From Flavobacteriales bacterium (GTDB lineage: Bacteria; Bacteroidota; Bacteroidia; Flavobacteriales_E; Vicingaceae): a DNA stretch of 40,414 bases. The position numbers and the translations under genes are program-made. Positions 32,203 to 40,414 of this stretch are shown in pieces; the first letter of the stretch is position 1; each line of letters starts with the position of its first letter. The DNA lies in NCBI GenBank assembly GCA_026196775.1, contig JAPHUD010000001.1, positions 1 through 40,414 on the forward strand, written 5' to 3'. Below the pieces are notes generated by a model. It worked only from the letters and a program-made list of their open reading frames with translations. It searched no databases and was not told the DNA's origin.

Positions 32203-34236
32203 TTATTTCCACAATTTTATCAAAGCAATTTCTGCTGCTAAGAAAATAAGTGCTAAAATAACGCAAATTTTCCAATATTTTTTCCCTGATTCAATTTCGT
32301 TTAGTGCCGACTTAAATGAAACTTCGTTGGCGTTAACAATGTTGGCATTTATTCCGTACTGTGTTAGCTGGGTGGCTAGCTCACTTTCGGTTAAACAAGC
32401 TAAATCAGATTCTTTTCTGTTGTAATTAAAAGCAATGCCCATTTCTACTGTTTCGTTGGTAAGCAAATAATTGCCTGCGGTGGTAATTTCGTTGCCAAAG
32501 AAAATGGAGGTAGTATTTTGTTCGCTTTTAATTTTTGGAATAATCTCCATGTTGTCATTTTTCAGATGGAAAACATTGTCTTTAACATTGGTGTTGATAT
32601 TGATGACATTGTTTTCTCCAATAATAAAATAATTTGGATAGGTTGGTTGACTTAAAAAAGCAATGTTGTACAATATCGGAACAAAAAGTGCATGATTGGC
32701 AAAGTTGGTAGCGGTTTTGTTTAGACTCGAAGCACAAAGATAAACATGTCCTTTATTGATTTTAAAATCACTAAGAAATGGCGTTCCGTTGTTAAGCGTT
32801 AATACATCACTTCTGAAAATGGTATTAAAATCTGCTAAAGCATAATGATTTTTAACCAATGGAAGATTTAGTTTTTCAGCTTCTTTTTTCTCAAAAACAT
32901 TATTAAAAATAGGATGTTCGTAGTTAATGTCTCTTACTTTTAATGACGAGGTATCGTTGGTTAAATAAGGATTTATCTGAAAAGCAGTTGTCAGTAATTG
33001 ATAGCTTTCTAAATTCATTTCTTCTGCAGGAAAAACCAATAAACTTCCGCCATTTTCTACAAAAGATTTTAGCGTTTGAACCAATCCGCTATTCAGTTCT
33101 TTAAGCTCATTCAGCACAATTAAATTAGCTGTTTTTATGAGTGAATAATCCAGCTGACCAATAGCTCCCGATATAAAATTAAATAAGCTGTCGGTTTGGT
33201 AAAGAGCAGGGATAGCCTTATTTTCATTAGTTTGTTTGTCGTGAATTTCTAAAACAGTTATCTGACTAGCAATTTGATAGGAGAAGTGAAAAGCATCATC
33301 GGTAATTACAGGATGATCTCTTAATTCAATTTTTCCTTGTTGTATGCCTTGTTGTTTGTTTTGGTAGTTAAAAGCGATGGTAGTTTTATCGTTGGCTTTA
33401 ACAGAAACACTTGTAGGGGTAATTAATTGCTCATTGATAAATAGTTTTACGGGAATATTTTCTACGTCTTTTTCGCCTTTATTCACTACAATGGCTTTTA
33501 ATTCTTCCTGCTGATTAAACAAGTGAGTAGGCGATTCAAACCAACAACTGTCAATATATAAGTTATCTATTTGGTTTCCCACAACAGGAATCAATAACCA
33601 ATTAATGGTACTGTCTTGTTCCAAGTCATTAAAGTCGCTAATGGTTTTTTGGAAATCGGAAAATAGGTAGAAATATTTATTGGCAATTTCTGCATTATTA
33701 ATGCCTTCTGTAGCTCTGGAGTATATGGCAGAAAGATTTTTAGTTTGAGGAACAATTTCTATTTGCTCAATTTTTTCTATGGCCTGCTCTTGCGAAAGTA
33801 AACGATATTCGCCTGAGGCAAAGGAGTTGGTATAAACCAAAAACTTATCGGAAGCATTGTAATTATTTATTACTTCAGCAGCGTTAAGTTTAGCTTCATC
33901 AAGCAAAGCACCTAAATTTCCTGTGCTTTCCATGCTAAAAGAATTATCTACATAAATGCCTACTACTTTGTTTTTAGGAGAAGTTACTCCGCTGCTAGTG
34001 GGGATGTATGGTTGAGCAAAAGCAAATACCAAAAAACTTATTGCTAAAATTCTGCTGATAAGAATTAGTAAGTGTTTTAATTTAGATTTAGATTGGGTCT
34101 CTTGCGTTACTTCTTTTAAAAACTGAACGTTGGAGAAGTAAATTTTTTTAAACTTTCGGAAATTAAATAAGTGAATGACAATAGGTATGGCTATTGCAAA
34201 AAGGGCATAAAGAAATTCCGGATAAACAAATTTCAT
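32203..34236 (-). CDS. BatA-domain and von Willebrand factor A-domain membrane protein
   Basis: A 677-residue protein. Residues 1-75 form the BatA domain: an N-terminal helix (YPEFLYALFAIAIPIVIHLFNF), the basic FRKFKKIYFSNVQFLKEV segment and a second helix (LILISRILAISFLVFAFAQP). A VWA domain follows with an intact MIDAS motif D97-N-S-F-S101. The long remainder is periplasmic beta-rich sequence, ending in one more membrane helix (ICVILALIFLAAEIALIKLW). Bat proteins are linked to aerotolerance and to MoxR-type ATPases, but no moxR gene is visible here. Function is not established for this architecture. It is probably cotranscribed with its downstream neighbour. Confidence 0.9.
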   Translation of the reverse strand: MKFVYPEFLYALFAIAIPIVIHLFNFRKFKKIYFSNVQFLKEVTQETQSKSKLKHLLILISRILAISFLVFAFAQPYIPTSSGVTSPKNKVVGIYVDNSFSMESTGNLGALLDEAKLNAAEVINNYNASDKFLVYTNSFASGEYRLLSQEQAIEKIEQIEIVPQTKNLSAIYSRATEGINNAEIANKYFYLFSDFQKTISDFNDLEQDSTINWLLIPVVGNQIDNLYIDSCWFESPTHLFNQQEELKAIVVNKGEKDVENIPVKLFINEQLITPTSVSVKANDKTTIAFNYQNKQQGIQQGKIELRDHPVITDDAFHFSYQIASQITVLEIHDKQTNENKAIPALYQTDSLFNFISGAIGQLDYSLIKTANLIVLNELKELNSGLVQTLKSFVENGGSLLVFPAEEMNLESYQLLTTAFQINPYLTNDTSSLKVRDINYEHPIFNNVFEKKEAEKLNLPLVKNHYALADFNTIFRSDVLTLNNGTPFLSDFKINKGHVYLCASSLNKTATNFANHALFVPILYNIAFLSQPTYPNYFIIGENNVININTNVKDNVFHLKNDNMEIIPKIKSEQNTTSIFFGNEITTAGNYLLTNETVEMGIAFNYNRKESDLACLTESELATQLTQYGINANIVNANEVSFKSALNEIESGKKYWKICVILALIFLAAEIALIKLWK

Positions 34237-34262
34237 TTAAAGGCAAAGATAGAAAAATAAAT

Positions 34263-34327
34263 GTTATTTGTTAATCGTTATCAGTTAATAGTTATTGGTT
34301 TGGTACAATTAACAAATAACTATTAAC
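34263..34327. repeat. Overlapping 13-bp inverted repeats between BatA and carbonic anhydrase genes
   Basis: GTTATTTGTTAAT (34263-34275) is an exact inverse of ATTAACAAATAAC (34308-34320). A second perfect pair, GTTAATAGTTATT (34284-34296) and AATAACTATTAAC (34315-34327), overlaps it, so two alternative hairpins compete for the same 3' arm. Confidence 0.75.
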
Positions 34328-34345
34328 CATTAACTTTTTTAAACC

Positions 34346-34858
34346 CTACTTGTACCATCCCGAGTACATCACATAGCTTTCGGCAATTCTTTTTATTTCC
34401 CCTTCGGAAAGTTCTTGGTTCATTTCTTTTACTTTTTTGGCAGGCACTCCAGCATAAATACAGTTGGCTTCCACATGCGTTCCTTGAGTAACAACAGCTC
34501 CGGCAGCAATAATGGTGTTGCTTTCTACCACCACACCATCCATAATAATAGCACCCATACCTATTAGCACATTGTCTTTTACAGTACAACCATGCACTAA
34601 GGCATTATGTCCGATAGAAACATTATTACCAATATTAGTAGGATGTTTTTTGTAAGTACAATGGATTACAGCTCCATCTTGCACATTTACTCTGTTTCCC
34701 ATGCGGATATAATGCACATCGCCTCTTATTACTGCATTGTACCAAACACTACATTCATTTCCCATTACTACATCTCCAATAATGGTTGCATTCTCTGCGA
34801 AAAAACAATCAGCTCCAAATTCAGGAGCTTTGTCGTTTAGTTTTTTTATTAAAGCCAT
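34346..34858 (-). CDS. Gamma-class carbonic anhydrase family protein
   Basis: A 170-residue left-handed beta-helix protein made of hexapeptide repeats such as IGDVVMGNECSVW and IGNNVSIGHNALVHG. The three zinc histidines of gamma carbonic anhydrases are in place: H66, H84 and H89, with the typical R45/D47 (VIRGDV) and Q60/D61 (VQDG) interface residues. Members of this family hydrate CO2 or, in some cases, have lost activity. C-terminal AGVPAKKVKEMNQELSEGEIKRIAESYVMYSGWYK forms the usual helix and tail. It is the first gene of the minus-strand run with BatA/VWA and pseudo-dihydroorotase genes, about 110 bases apart. Two 10-bp direct repeats lie upstream. Confidence 0.88.
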   Translation of the reverse strand: MALIKKLNDKAPEFGADCFFAENATIIGDVVMGNECSVWYNAVIRGDVHYIRMGNRVNVQDGAVIHCTYKKHPTNIGNNVSIGHNALVHGCTVKDNVLIGMGAIIMDGVVVESNTIIAAGAVVTQGTHVEANCIYAGVPAKKVKEMNQELSEGEIKRIAESYVMYSGWYK

Positions 34859-34870
34859 AGAAAAATAAAT

Positions 34871-34901
34871 AACCGTTTATGTATTAAAACCAACCGTTTA
34901 T
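34871..34901. promoter_or_regulatory. Two AACCGTTTAT direct repeats, 21 bases apart
   Basis: AACCGTTTAT occurs at 34871-34880 and 34892-34901, so starts are 21 bases apart, two helical turns. They lie between the divergent carbonic anhydrase and T9SS genes, 13 bases from the former. Such spacing fits a protein binding on one face of the DNA. Confidence 0.45.
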
Positions 34902-35071
34902 AGGTTAGTTAATGTAAATCATTGTTTAGTATGTCAAAAAATCCTAAATTGCGAAATGATTTGTAAATAAAATAAATATCTTATACAAAGTTACAATATA
35001 AAATTTGCATTGAGACGCAACTTTATGGGTAAAAAATGAGTCTAGGTGTTACATAATTAATTCTTTTCTGT

Positions 35072-38000
35072 ATGAAAAAATATTATAGTTTTTTAATTTT
35101 AGTAGTATTTGTGTTTAGTTCTAATATACATGCTACTCCTATTACAATAGGAACAGGAACAACTACCAATACAACTACAAGTTATCCAGCACCTTATGGT
35201 AACTGGTATCATGGAGCAAAACACCAGTTTTTAATTTTAGCTTCGGAGCTTACTGCAGCAGGAATGACTGCTGGAAATATTAATAGCCTAGCTTTTGATG
35301 TAGCTCAGGCTCAGGGAACTCCATTACAAGGATTTACTATTGCATTAAAATTAACTTCTACTTCTACTGTCTCAGCTTTCGAAACAGGTTTAACAACTGT
35401 TTATGGACCACAAACTCATACAGATGTTGTGGGTTTAAATAATCATATGTTTATAAGCCCTTTTTATTGGGATGGAACTTCTAACTTATTAGTAGAAACT
35501 TGTTTTAACAATGCTTCATGGACTAATAATGCAATGATTTATAACTCTACAACTTCATTTACAAGTTCCATTTGGTACAGAGCTGACAATCCGAATGTCT
35601 GTACATCTCCATTGTCAAGTGTGACTGGAACTCAAAGACCTAATATGGTTTTTGATTGGATAGCAGCCAATATACCGCCTTCAAGTAATTTTTCAGCGAG
35701 TACTACATACACTTGTTCTGGAGTAGTTTCTTTTACAGACTTATCCACACAAAATCCTACCTCTTGGCTGTGGAATTTTGGTGATGGAAATACGTCAACA
35801 CAACAAAACCCAACTCATACTTATTCATCTAGTGGTACTTATACAGTAAGCTTAATTGCTTGTAATGCTTTTGGTTGTGATACTTTAGTTATGAATAATT
35901 TAATAACAGTAAATCTTTCAGGAGGTACGCCAGTGACAGCATCTTGTACGCCAAATACGTTAACTTATTGTTGTGGTTTTGGAATTACGCAAGTAGATTT
36001 TAATACCATAAGTAATGCATCAACAGATGGGGCTGATGGATATAGTGATTTTACTTGTTATCAAACTACTGTTTTTGAAGGGGCTTCATATACATTATCA
36101 ATAGGAAGTTCAGCTCAATCAACCCAAAATTATGCCGCTTGGATAGATTTTAATAATGACGGAGTTTTTAATAACACTACAGAACGTGTTTTTACAGCTA
36201 CTTCTCAAATGAATACTTCTGGCAGTGTTGCTATTCCATCAGGTGCAGTTTTAAATACACCTTTAAGAATGAGAATTTCTGCTGATTATGATTTTAGTGC
36301 AGCTCCTACTCCATGTGCCAATTTAGATTTTGGTCAGGCAGAAGATTATACGGTTATTATTACCCAAAACTTAAATGCTCCAATAGCGGCTTTTAGTCCA
36401 TCACCCAACCCAAGTTGTAGTGGAACAGTCTGTTTTACCGATCAATCTCAAAATGTACCAACATCATGGATGTGGAATTTTGGTGATAGTAATACTTCTA
36501 CACAACAAAACCCTTGTCATACTTATGCGGCAGATGGTGTTTATACAGTAACGCTTATTGCTACCAATGCCAATGGAAGTGATACTATTACTCAAACTGT
36601 TAATATTACAACAGCAAACCAAGTGTTGCCTGCAAGTTGTACACCTTCTACGCTTTCTTATTGCTGTGGGTATGGAATTTTAGATGTTAGCTTTAATACC
36701 ATTTCTAATTCATCGGCAGATGGTTCAGAAGGGTATAAGGATTTTTCTTGCTCTCAACAAACAACTGTAAATGAAGGATCTTCTTATGTTATAAATATTA
36801 CAACAGGATCAAGTAATGCTCAAGATACTAGAGTTTGGATAGATTTTAATAATGATGGTGTATTTAATAATACGAATGAATTAGTACTTACTATAAACAA
36901 TGCTTTTAATCCAATAGGAAATATTACTATTCCTAGCGGAGTGGTTTTGAATACACCTTTAAGAATGAGGATTACTTCTGATGTAGTTGGAAATGTTCAA
37001 AATGCATGTGACAACTCTAATTTTGGTCAGACTGAAGATTATGGTGTAATTATTCAACCTAATATATCACCTCCTACAGCTAATTTTATAGCTTCAGATA
37101 CTGTAACTTGTTCAGATACTATTCATTTTACGGATTTATCAACGAATATCCCAACTGGATGGACGTGGTATTTTGGAGATGGAAATACTTCCACACAACA
37201 AAATCCATCACATTATTATGCCAATCCTGGAACTTATACGGTTAGCTTAGTGGTTACTAATGCTTTTGGGCAAGATTCAGTAGCAATGGTAAACTACATT
37301 ACTATAGAGTGTTTTAATACTATGCCAATTAGTGGATCAATTGTAATAACAGATTGCAATGGTACGCTTTACGATGATGGGGGACCAAGTATGCCATACT
37401 CAAATAATACAAATGGAGTGGTAACTATTCAGCCTACTGGAGCAGCACAAATAACATTAAATTTTGTGTCTTTTAATTTTGAAAGTGGTTTTGATTCGCT
37501 GTTTATTTATGATGGACCAACAATAGCTAGTCCTATTTTGGGAGGGTTTTCTGGAACCAACTTACCAGGAATAATTACATCAACAGGAGGAAGTATAACT
37601 ATCAGACAAAAATCTGATTTTACGGTTGTGAGGCCTGGTTTTGAATTGAATTGGTTCTGCTCTACTAGTAGTTCTAATAATATGCCTGTAACAGGAAACA
37701 CTTCTTACACCGATTGTAATGGAACTTTATATGATAATGGTGGACCATCGTTAGATTACTCAAACAATACTGATGGAACAGTAACTATTCAACCAGCTGG
37801 AGCAACTCAAATTACACTTACTTTTGGAACATTTGATTTTGAGAGTGGATTTGATTCATTAATTATTTATGATGGACCAACAACGGCTAGTCCTGTTTTA
37901 GCGGGGTTGTCAGGTAATGCCTTGCCTGCACCTATTAGTTCAAGTGGAGGAAGTATTACCATAAGACAAAAAACTGACTTTACGATAGTTCGACCTGGTT

Positions 38001-38296
38001 TTCAATTAAATTGGACTTGCTCTACAGTTGGAATAGATGAAAATTTATTGAGTACAGACATAAATGTATTTCCAAACCCAGTTTCGGATATATTACATGT
38101 TGAAGTAAATAATTTTAATATTGACATAAAAGAATTAGTATTGGTAAACACAGTAGGGCAAGTAGTAGATATAATTGTTCCTCAAACTAATATTTTTATT
38201 TATGAGTTTAACGTTGCCCATCAATCCAAAGGAATTTACTTTATAAATGTTATTTCAGACAAAGGAGTAATAACGAAAAAAATTATAGTTCAATGA
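35072..38296 (+). CDS. T9SS-secreted multidomain protein with PKD, GEVED and CUB domains
   Basis: A 1074-residue exported protein. A signal peptide (about 1-21, ending IHA) is followed by a beta-sandwich region of about 180 residues. Then come PKD 1 (about 200-285), GEVED 1 (290-435), PKD 2 (436-513), GEVED 2 (515-665), PKD 3 (666-747), two CUB-like domains (750-868 and 870-985) and a C-terminal type A sorting domain (INVFPNP..., ending KKIIVQ). The three PKD copies share WxWxFGDxNTSTQQNP, and GEVED copies share WIDFNNDGVFNNT. It is probably a surface or released adhesin or binding protein; no catalytic motif is seen. Its TGA overlaps the next ATG by 4-base ATGA. Confidence 0.9.
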   Translation: MKKYYSFLILVVFVFSSNIHATPITIGTGTTTNTTTSYPAPYGNWYHGAKHQFLILASELTAAGMTAGNINSLAFDVAQAQGTPLQGFTIALKLTSTSTVSAFETGLTTVYGPQTHTDVVGLNNHMFISPFYWDGTSNLLVETCFNNASWTNNAMIYNSTTSFTSSIWYRADNPNVCTSPLSSVTGTQRPNMVFDWIAANIPPSSNFSASTTYTCSGVVSFTDLSTQNPTSWLWNFGDGNTSTQQNPTHTYSSSGTYTVSLIACNAFGCDTLVMNNLITVNLSGGTPVTASCTPNTLTYCCGFGITQVDFNTISNASTDGADGYSDFTCYQTTVFEGASYTLSIGSSAQSTQNYAAWIDFNNDGVFNNTTERVFTATSQMNTSGSVAIPSGAVLNTPLRMRISADYDFSAAPTPCANLDFGQAEDYTVIITQNLNAPIAAFSPSPNPSCSGTVCFTDQSQNVPTSWMWNFGDSNTSTQQNPCHTYAADGVYTVTLIATNANGSDTITQTVNITTANQVLPASCTPSTLSYCCGYGILDVSFNTISNSSADGSEGYKDFSCSQQTTVNEGSSYVINITTGSSNAQDTRVWIDFNNDGVFNNTNELVLTINNAFNPIGNITIPSGVVLNTPLRMRITSDVVGNVQNACDNSNFGQTEDYGVIIQPNISPPTANFIASDTVTCSDTIHFTDLSTNIPTGWTWYFGDGNTSTQQNPSHYYANPGTYTVSLVVTNAFGQDSVAMVNYITIECFNTMPISGSIVITDCNGTLYDDGGPSMPYSNNTNGVVTIQPTGAAQITLNFVSFNFESGFDSLFIYDGPTIASPILGGFSGTNLPGIITSTGGSITIRQKSDFTVVRPGFELNWFCSTSSSNNMPVTGNTSYTDCNGTLYDNGGPSLDYSNNTDGTVTIQPAGATQITLTFGTFDFESGFDSLIIYDGPTTASPVLAGLSGNALPAPISSSGGSITIRQKTDFTIVRPGFQLNWTCSTVGIDENLLSTDINVFPNPVSDILHVEVNNFNIDIKELVLVNTVGQVVDIIVPQTNIFIYEFNVAHQSKGIYFINVISDKGVITKKIIVQ

Positions 38297-40414
38297 TAAA
38301 AAGAGTTTTAATACTATTCATTGCCATTATTAGTAGTGGTTATTTGTTTGCTTCACATTTAGTAGGTGGAAGTCTAGGTTATGAATACATGGGTCAAGTA
38401 GGAGCAAATTACAGATATAAAATTATTCTTACCGTATATAATAATTGTGATAATAATTCTCAAATTCCAATACCTGTTGCATCACATAATGTCTCTATTT
38501 ACCAACAAGATATAGGTGGTAATCCAATGGGTGGTGGGAATAAAAGTCTTTTTCAGACTGTCTCTGTTCCAATTGTAGATTCTAATTTGGTTCAGCCACC
38601 TGTTTCCAGTGGATGTGCTGTTGGGCAAAATGTATGTATTTATAAAGCGGTGTATGAAACATTAGTAGATTTACCTTTAAATTTTAACGGCTATCATTTA
38701 TATTTTGAAAATTTTGCTAGAAATGCTGCTATTACCAATTTATTAAACCCAGGAGGTACAGCTATGGCTTTCCATGCCTATATAGCCCCTTCGTTAGTAA
38801 ATAATAGTTCGCCTGTTTTTCAAGATGATCCGGTTCCATTTTTATGTGTAAATGATACAGTTTCTATATTAAATACTGCTATAGACCCTGATGGAGATCA
38901 ACTAATTTTTTCTTTTGTAACTCCTATGAGAGGTGCGGGACAAGCTCCAAATCCACTTCCATGGACAATTCCTACAGTAAATTATAATGGAGGTTATTCA
39001 ACAGCTCAACCCTTTGGTGCGGGAGGTTTTTCTTTTATTAACGGAGCTACCGGATTAACACAATATATGTCTCCTACAACAGGTAATTTTGTTGTAGCTG
39101 TTGAAATTAGAGAATATAGAAATGGCAACTTAATAGGAGTGTCAAGAAGAGATTTACAATTATTAGTGATTACTTGTCCGCCTAACCCAGCTCCAAACCT
39201 ATCAAATACAGGAGGAAGTGGAGTAACACAATACACCATTAGTGAATGTGATAATTTAACATTTCCTATAACATTTACAGACCCTAATGGAGATAGTTTA
39301 ACACTGACTGCTACAGGTCAAATTTTTGACCCCAACTTTATGAATCCTCCTGCAACTATTAATTCACCAGTTACAGGAGCAGTAACAGTAACTTCTAACT
39401 TTAGCTGGACTGCTCCTTGTGGTTCCGCTCAAGCATTACCGTATCAATTTTCAGTTTCTGCTACAGATAATGGTTGTCCACCTAAAACTACTAATGAGGT
39501 ATATCAAATTACTGTGGAACCACCAACACCACCGGATACTATTATTGGTCCTTTAACAGTTTGTCCGAATACAACAGCTTCTTATACTACAAGTCCAATT
39601 TCTGGATATACGTTTAATTGGGTGGTGACAGGAGGAGCGGTAGCCTCGGGGCAAGGAACAGACTCTATAACGGTTAATTGGGGAAGTTCAGGGACAGGTA
39701 CAATTACCTTGAATAGCTTAAATGGTTGTGGTTGCCCTTCAGATGTAATAAGTATTAATGTAAACATTTTACCATCTCCTTTTGCTGATGCAGGTAATGA
39801 TACTACTATTTGTTTAGGAGATAGTGTGCAGTTAGGAGGTAGTCCAACAGGACCAGGTGGTTCTACTATTACATGGTCACCAACAACAGGTTTATCTAAT
39901 CCAAACATAGCAAACCCTATAGCATTTCCTTCTTCAACTACCACTTATATCGTAACTGTTGATAATGGTATTTGTCCAACAACGGATACGGTTACTGTTT
40001 TTGTTGGTTCAGCATTGATTAATGCAGGAAATGATACGACTATGTGTATTGGTGATTCTGTACAACTAAATGCAACTGGTGGAGTAAGTTATTCTTGGTC
40101 GCCAACAACAGGTCTTTCTAATCCAAACATAGCTAACCCTATAGCGTTCCCTAACACCACCAGTACTTATGTGGTTACTGTTACTGACTCATTAAGTTGT
40201 ACAGGTGTTGATTCGGTTACGGTAATAGTTGTTACTCCACCTGTAGTCACTATAACTAACGACACTACCATTTGTGATGGTGATTGTATACAACTAAACG
40301 CAACAGGCGGCACAAGTTATAGTTGGTCGCCAACAACAGGCTTATCCAATCCTAATATATCCAACCCAATAGCTTGTCCAACAGTAAATACGACCTATGT
40401 AGTAACAGTTAGCA
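38293..40414 (+). CDS. Secreted repeat protein with Ig-like domains, open at the window end
   Basis: A 5'-complete, 3'-incomplete reading frame of 707 codons with no stop before the edge. The start MIKRVLILFIAIISSGYLFA is a signal peptide, followed by HLVGGSLGYEYMG, an opening I associate with large gliding-motility or adhesin-type proteins of Bacteroidota. Cys-rich beta-sandwich segments come next. From about 39,780 a run of Ig-like repeats begins, each with DTTICxGDSVQL, YSWSPTTGLSNPNI and a closing TYVVTV. The WSPTTG motif recurs at 39874, 40096 and 40324, so unit length is 74-76 residues. It overlaps the preceding T9SS gene by 4 bases. The C-terminal sorting domain, if any, lies outside the window. 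Confidence 0.85.
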   Translation, partial: MIKRVLILFIAIISSGYLFASHLVGGSLGYEYMGQVGANYRYKIILTVYNNCDNNSQIPIPVASHNVSIYQQDIGGNPMGGGNKSLFQTVSVPIVDSNLVQPPVSSGCAVGQNVCIYKAVYETLVDLPLNFNGYHLYFENFARNAAITNLLNPGGTAMAFHAYIAPSLVNNSSPVFQDDPVPFLCVNDTVSILNTAIDPDGDQLIFSFVTPMRGAGQAPNPLPWTIPTVNYNGGYSTAQPFGAGGFSFINGATGLTQYMSPTTGNFVVAVEIREYRNGNLIGVSRRDLQLLVITCPPNPAPNLSNTGGSGVTQYTISECDNLTFPITFTDPNGDSLTLTATGQIFDPNFMNPPATINSPVTGAVTVTSNFSWTAPCGSAQALPYQFSVSATDNGCPPKTTNEVYQITVEPPTPPDTIIGPLTVCPNTTASYTTSPISGYTFNWVVTGGAVASGQGTDSITVNWGSSGTGTITLNSLNGCGCPSDVISINVNILPSPFADAGNDTTICLGDSVQLGGSPTGPGGSTITWSPTTGLSNPNIANPIAFPSSTTTYIVTVDNGICPTTDTVTVFVGSALINAGNDTTMCIGDSVQLNATGGVSYSWSPTTGLSNPNIANPIAFPNTTSTYVVTVTDSLSCTGVDSVTVIVVTPPVVTITNDTTICDGDCIQLNATGGTSYSWSPTTGLSNPNISNPIACPTVNTTYVVTVS
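39780..40414 (+). repeat. Tandem Ig-like repeats, about 222-228 bases each
   Basis: Three successive units share the DNA string TGGTCxCCAACAACAGG, spaced 222 and 228 bases apart, with the following TCTAATCCAAACATAGC nearly identical in the first two. The similarity suggests recent duplication or homogenisation between neighbours, and the array continues past the window end. Confidence 0.75.

Noticed and set aside
34323-34589. 88-residue minus-strand frame rich in Cys and Tyr
   Set aside because: It overlaps the carbonic anhydrase gene in another frame; the Cys/Tyr/Gly richness reflects shifted reading of hexapeptide-repeat codons.
39582-39944. 120-residue minus-strand frame near the window end
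   Set aside because: Antisense to the repeat protein; the plus frame has a signal peptide, repeats and a start overlapping the upstream gene, which the minus frame lacks.

Overview
The window is AT-rich bacterial DNA from a member of the Bacteroidota, most likely a Flavobacteriales-type organism (my inference; there is no rRNA gene to confirm it). The signs are type IX secretion (T9SS) sorting tails, a PorV/PorQ-family outer-membrane protein, a lipoprotein resembling the C-terminal domain of GldM, the long Bacteroidota forms of SecA and PurF, a BatA/VWA protein, and promoter-like TAnnTTTG motifs instead of TATAAT. I saw no rRNA, tRNA, CRISPR array, prophage or insertion sequence.

Layout. Positions 1-8857 are mostly core genes on the plus strand: the tail of an unknown gene, a PorV/PorQ paralogue, greA with a HIT protein (overlapping by one base), a purF-type amidotransferase, a phosphoglucose/phosphomannose isomerase with an arginase-family hydrolase, a ComF-type phosphoribosyltransferase, and lepA. 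Positions 8975-13371 hold a GldM-domain lipoprotein, an MFS exporter, and a tight minus-strand operon of two cupredoxins (one T9SS cargo, one lipoprotein), a YceI protein and a DUF5777-like barrel. The operon has a Fur-box-like palindrome in its promoter and a strong hairpin at its end. Positions 13611-21544 are an alpha-2-macroglobulin lipoprotein (thioester CLEQ) with its usual partner, penicillin-binding protein 1C.

Positions 21641-30818 carry a glutaryl-CoA dehydrogenase-like enzyme, a small outer-membrane protein with a TTG start, a GIY-YIG nuclease embedded in palindromic repeats, an M23 peptidase, secA, an overlapping PagL-like lipid A deacylase, and a HemJ-like membrane protein. Positions 30842-34858 are three minus-strand genes: a gamma carbonic anhydrase, a BatA/VWA protein and a dihydroorotase homologue lacking its metal-binding histidines. 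From 35072 to the end are two overlapping secreted multidomain genes, a T9SS type A protein with PKD, GEVED and CUB domains, and an open-ended protein with Ig-like repeats.

The most unusual feature is a repeat family with four copies here. Each copy is a pair of 7-bp-stem hairpins with 16-17-nt loops in opposite orientation, separated by 36-57 nt. The two hairpins look like inverted, diverged versions of one unit, and the stems differ by compensatory base changes. Three copies bracket the GIY-YIG nuclease gene and a fourth lies about 5.7 kb away without a nuclease. The architecture resembles REPINs mobilised by RAYT transposases, but the linked enzyme here is a GIY-YIG nuclease. That link is a hypothesis from one locus.
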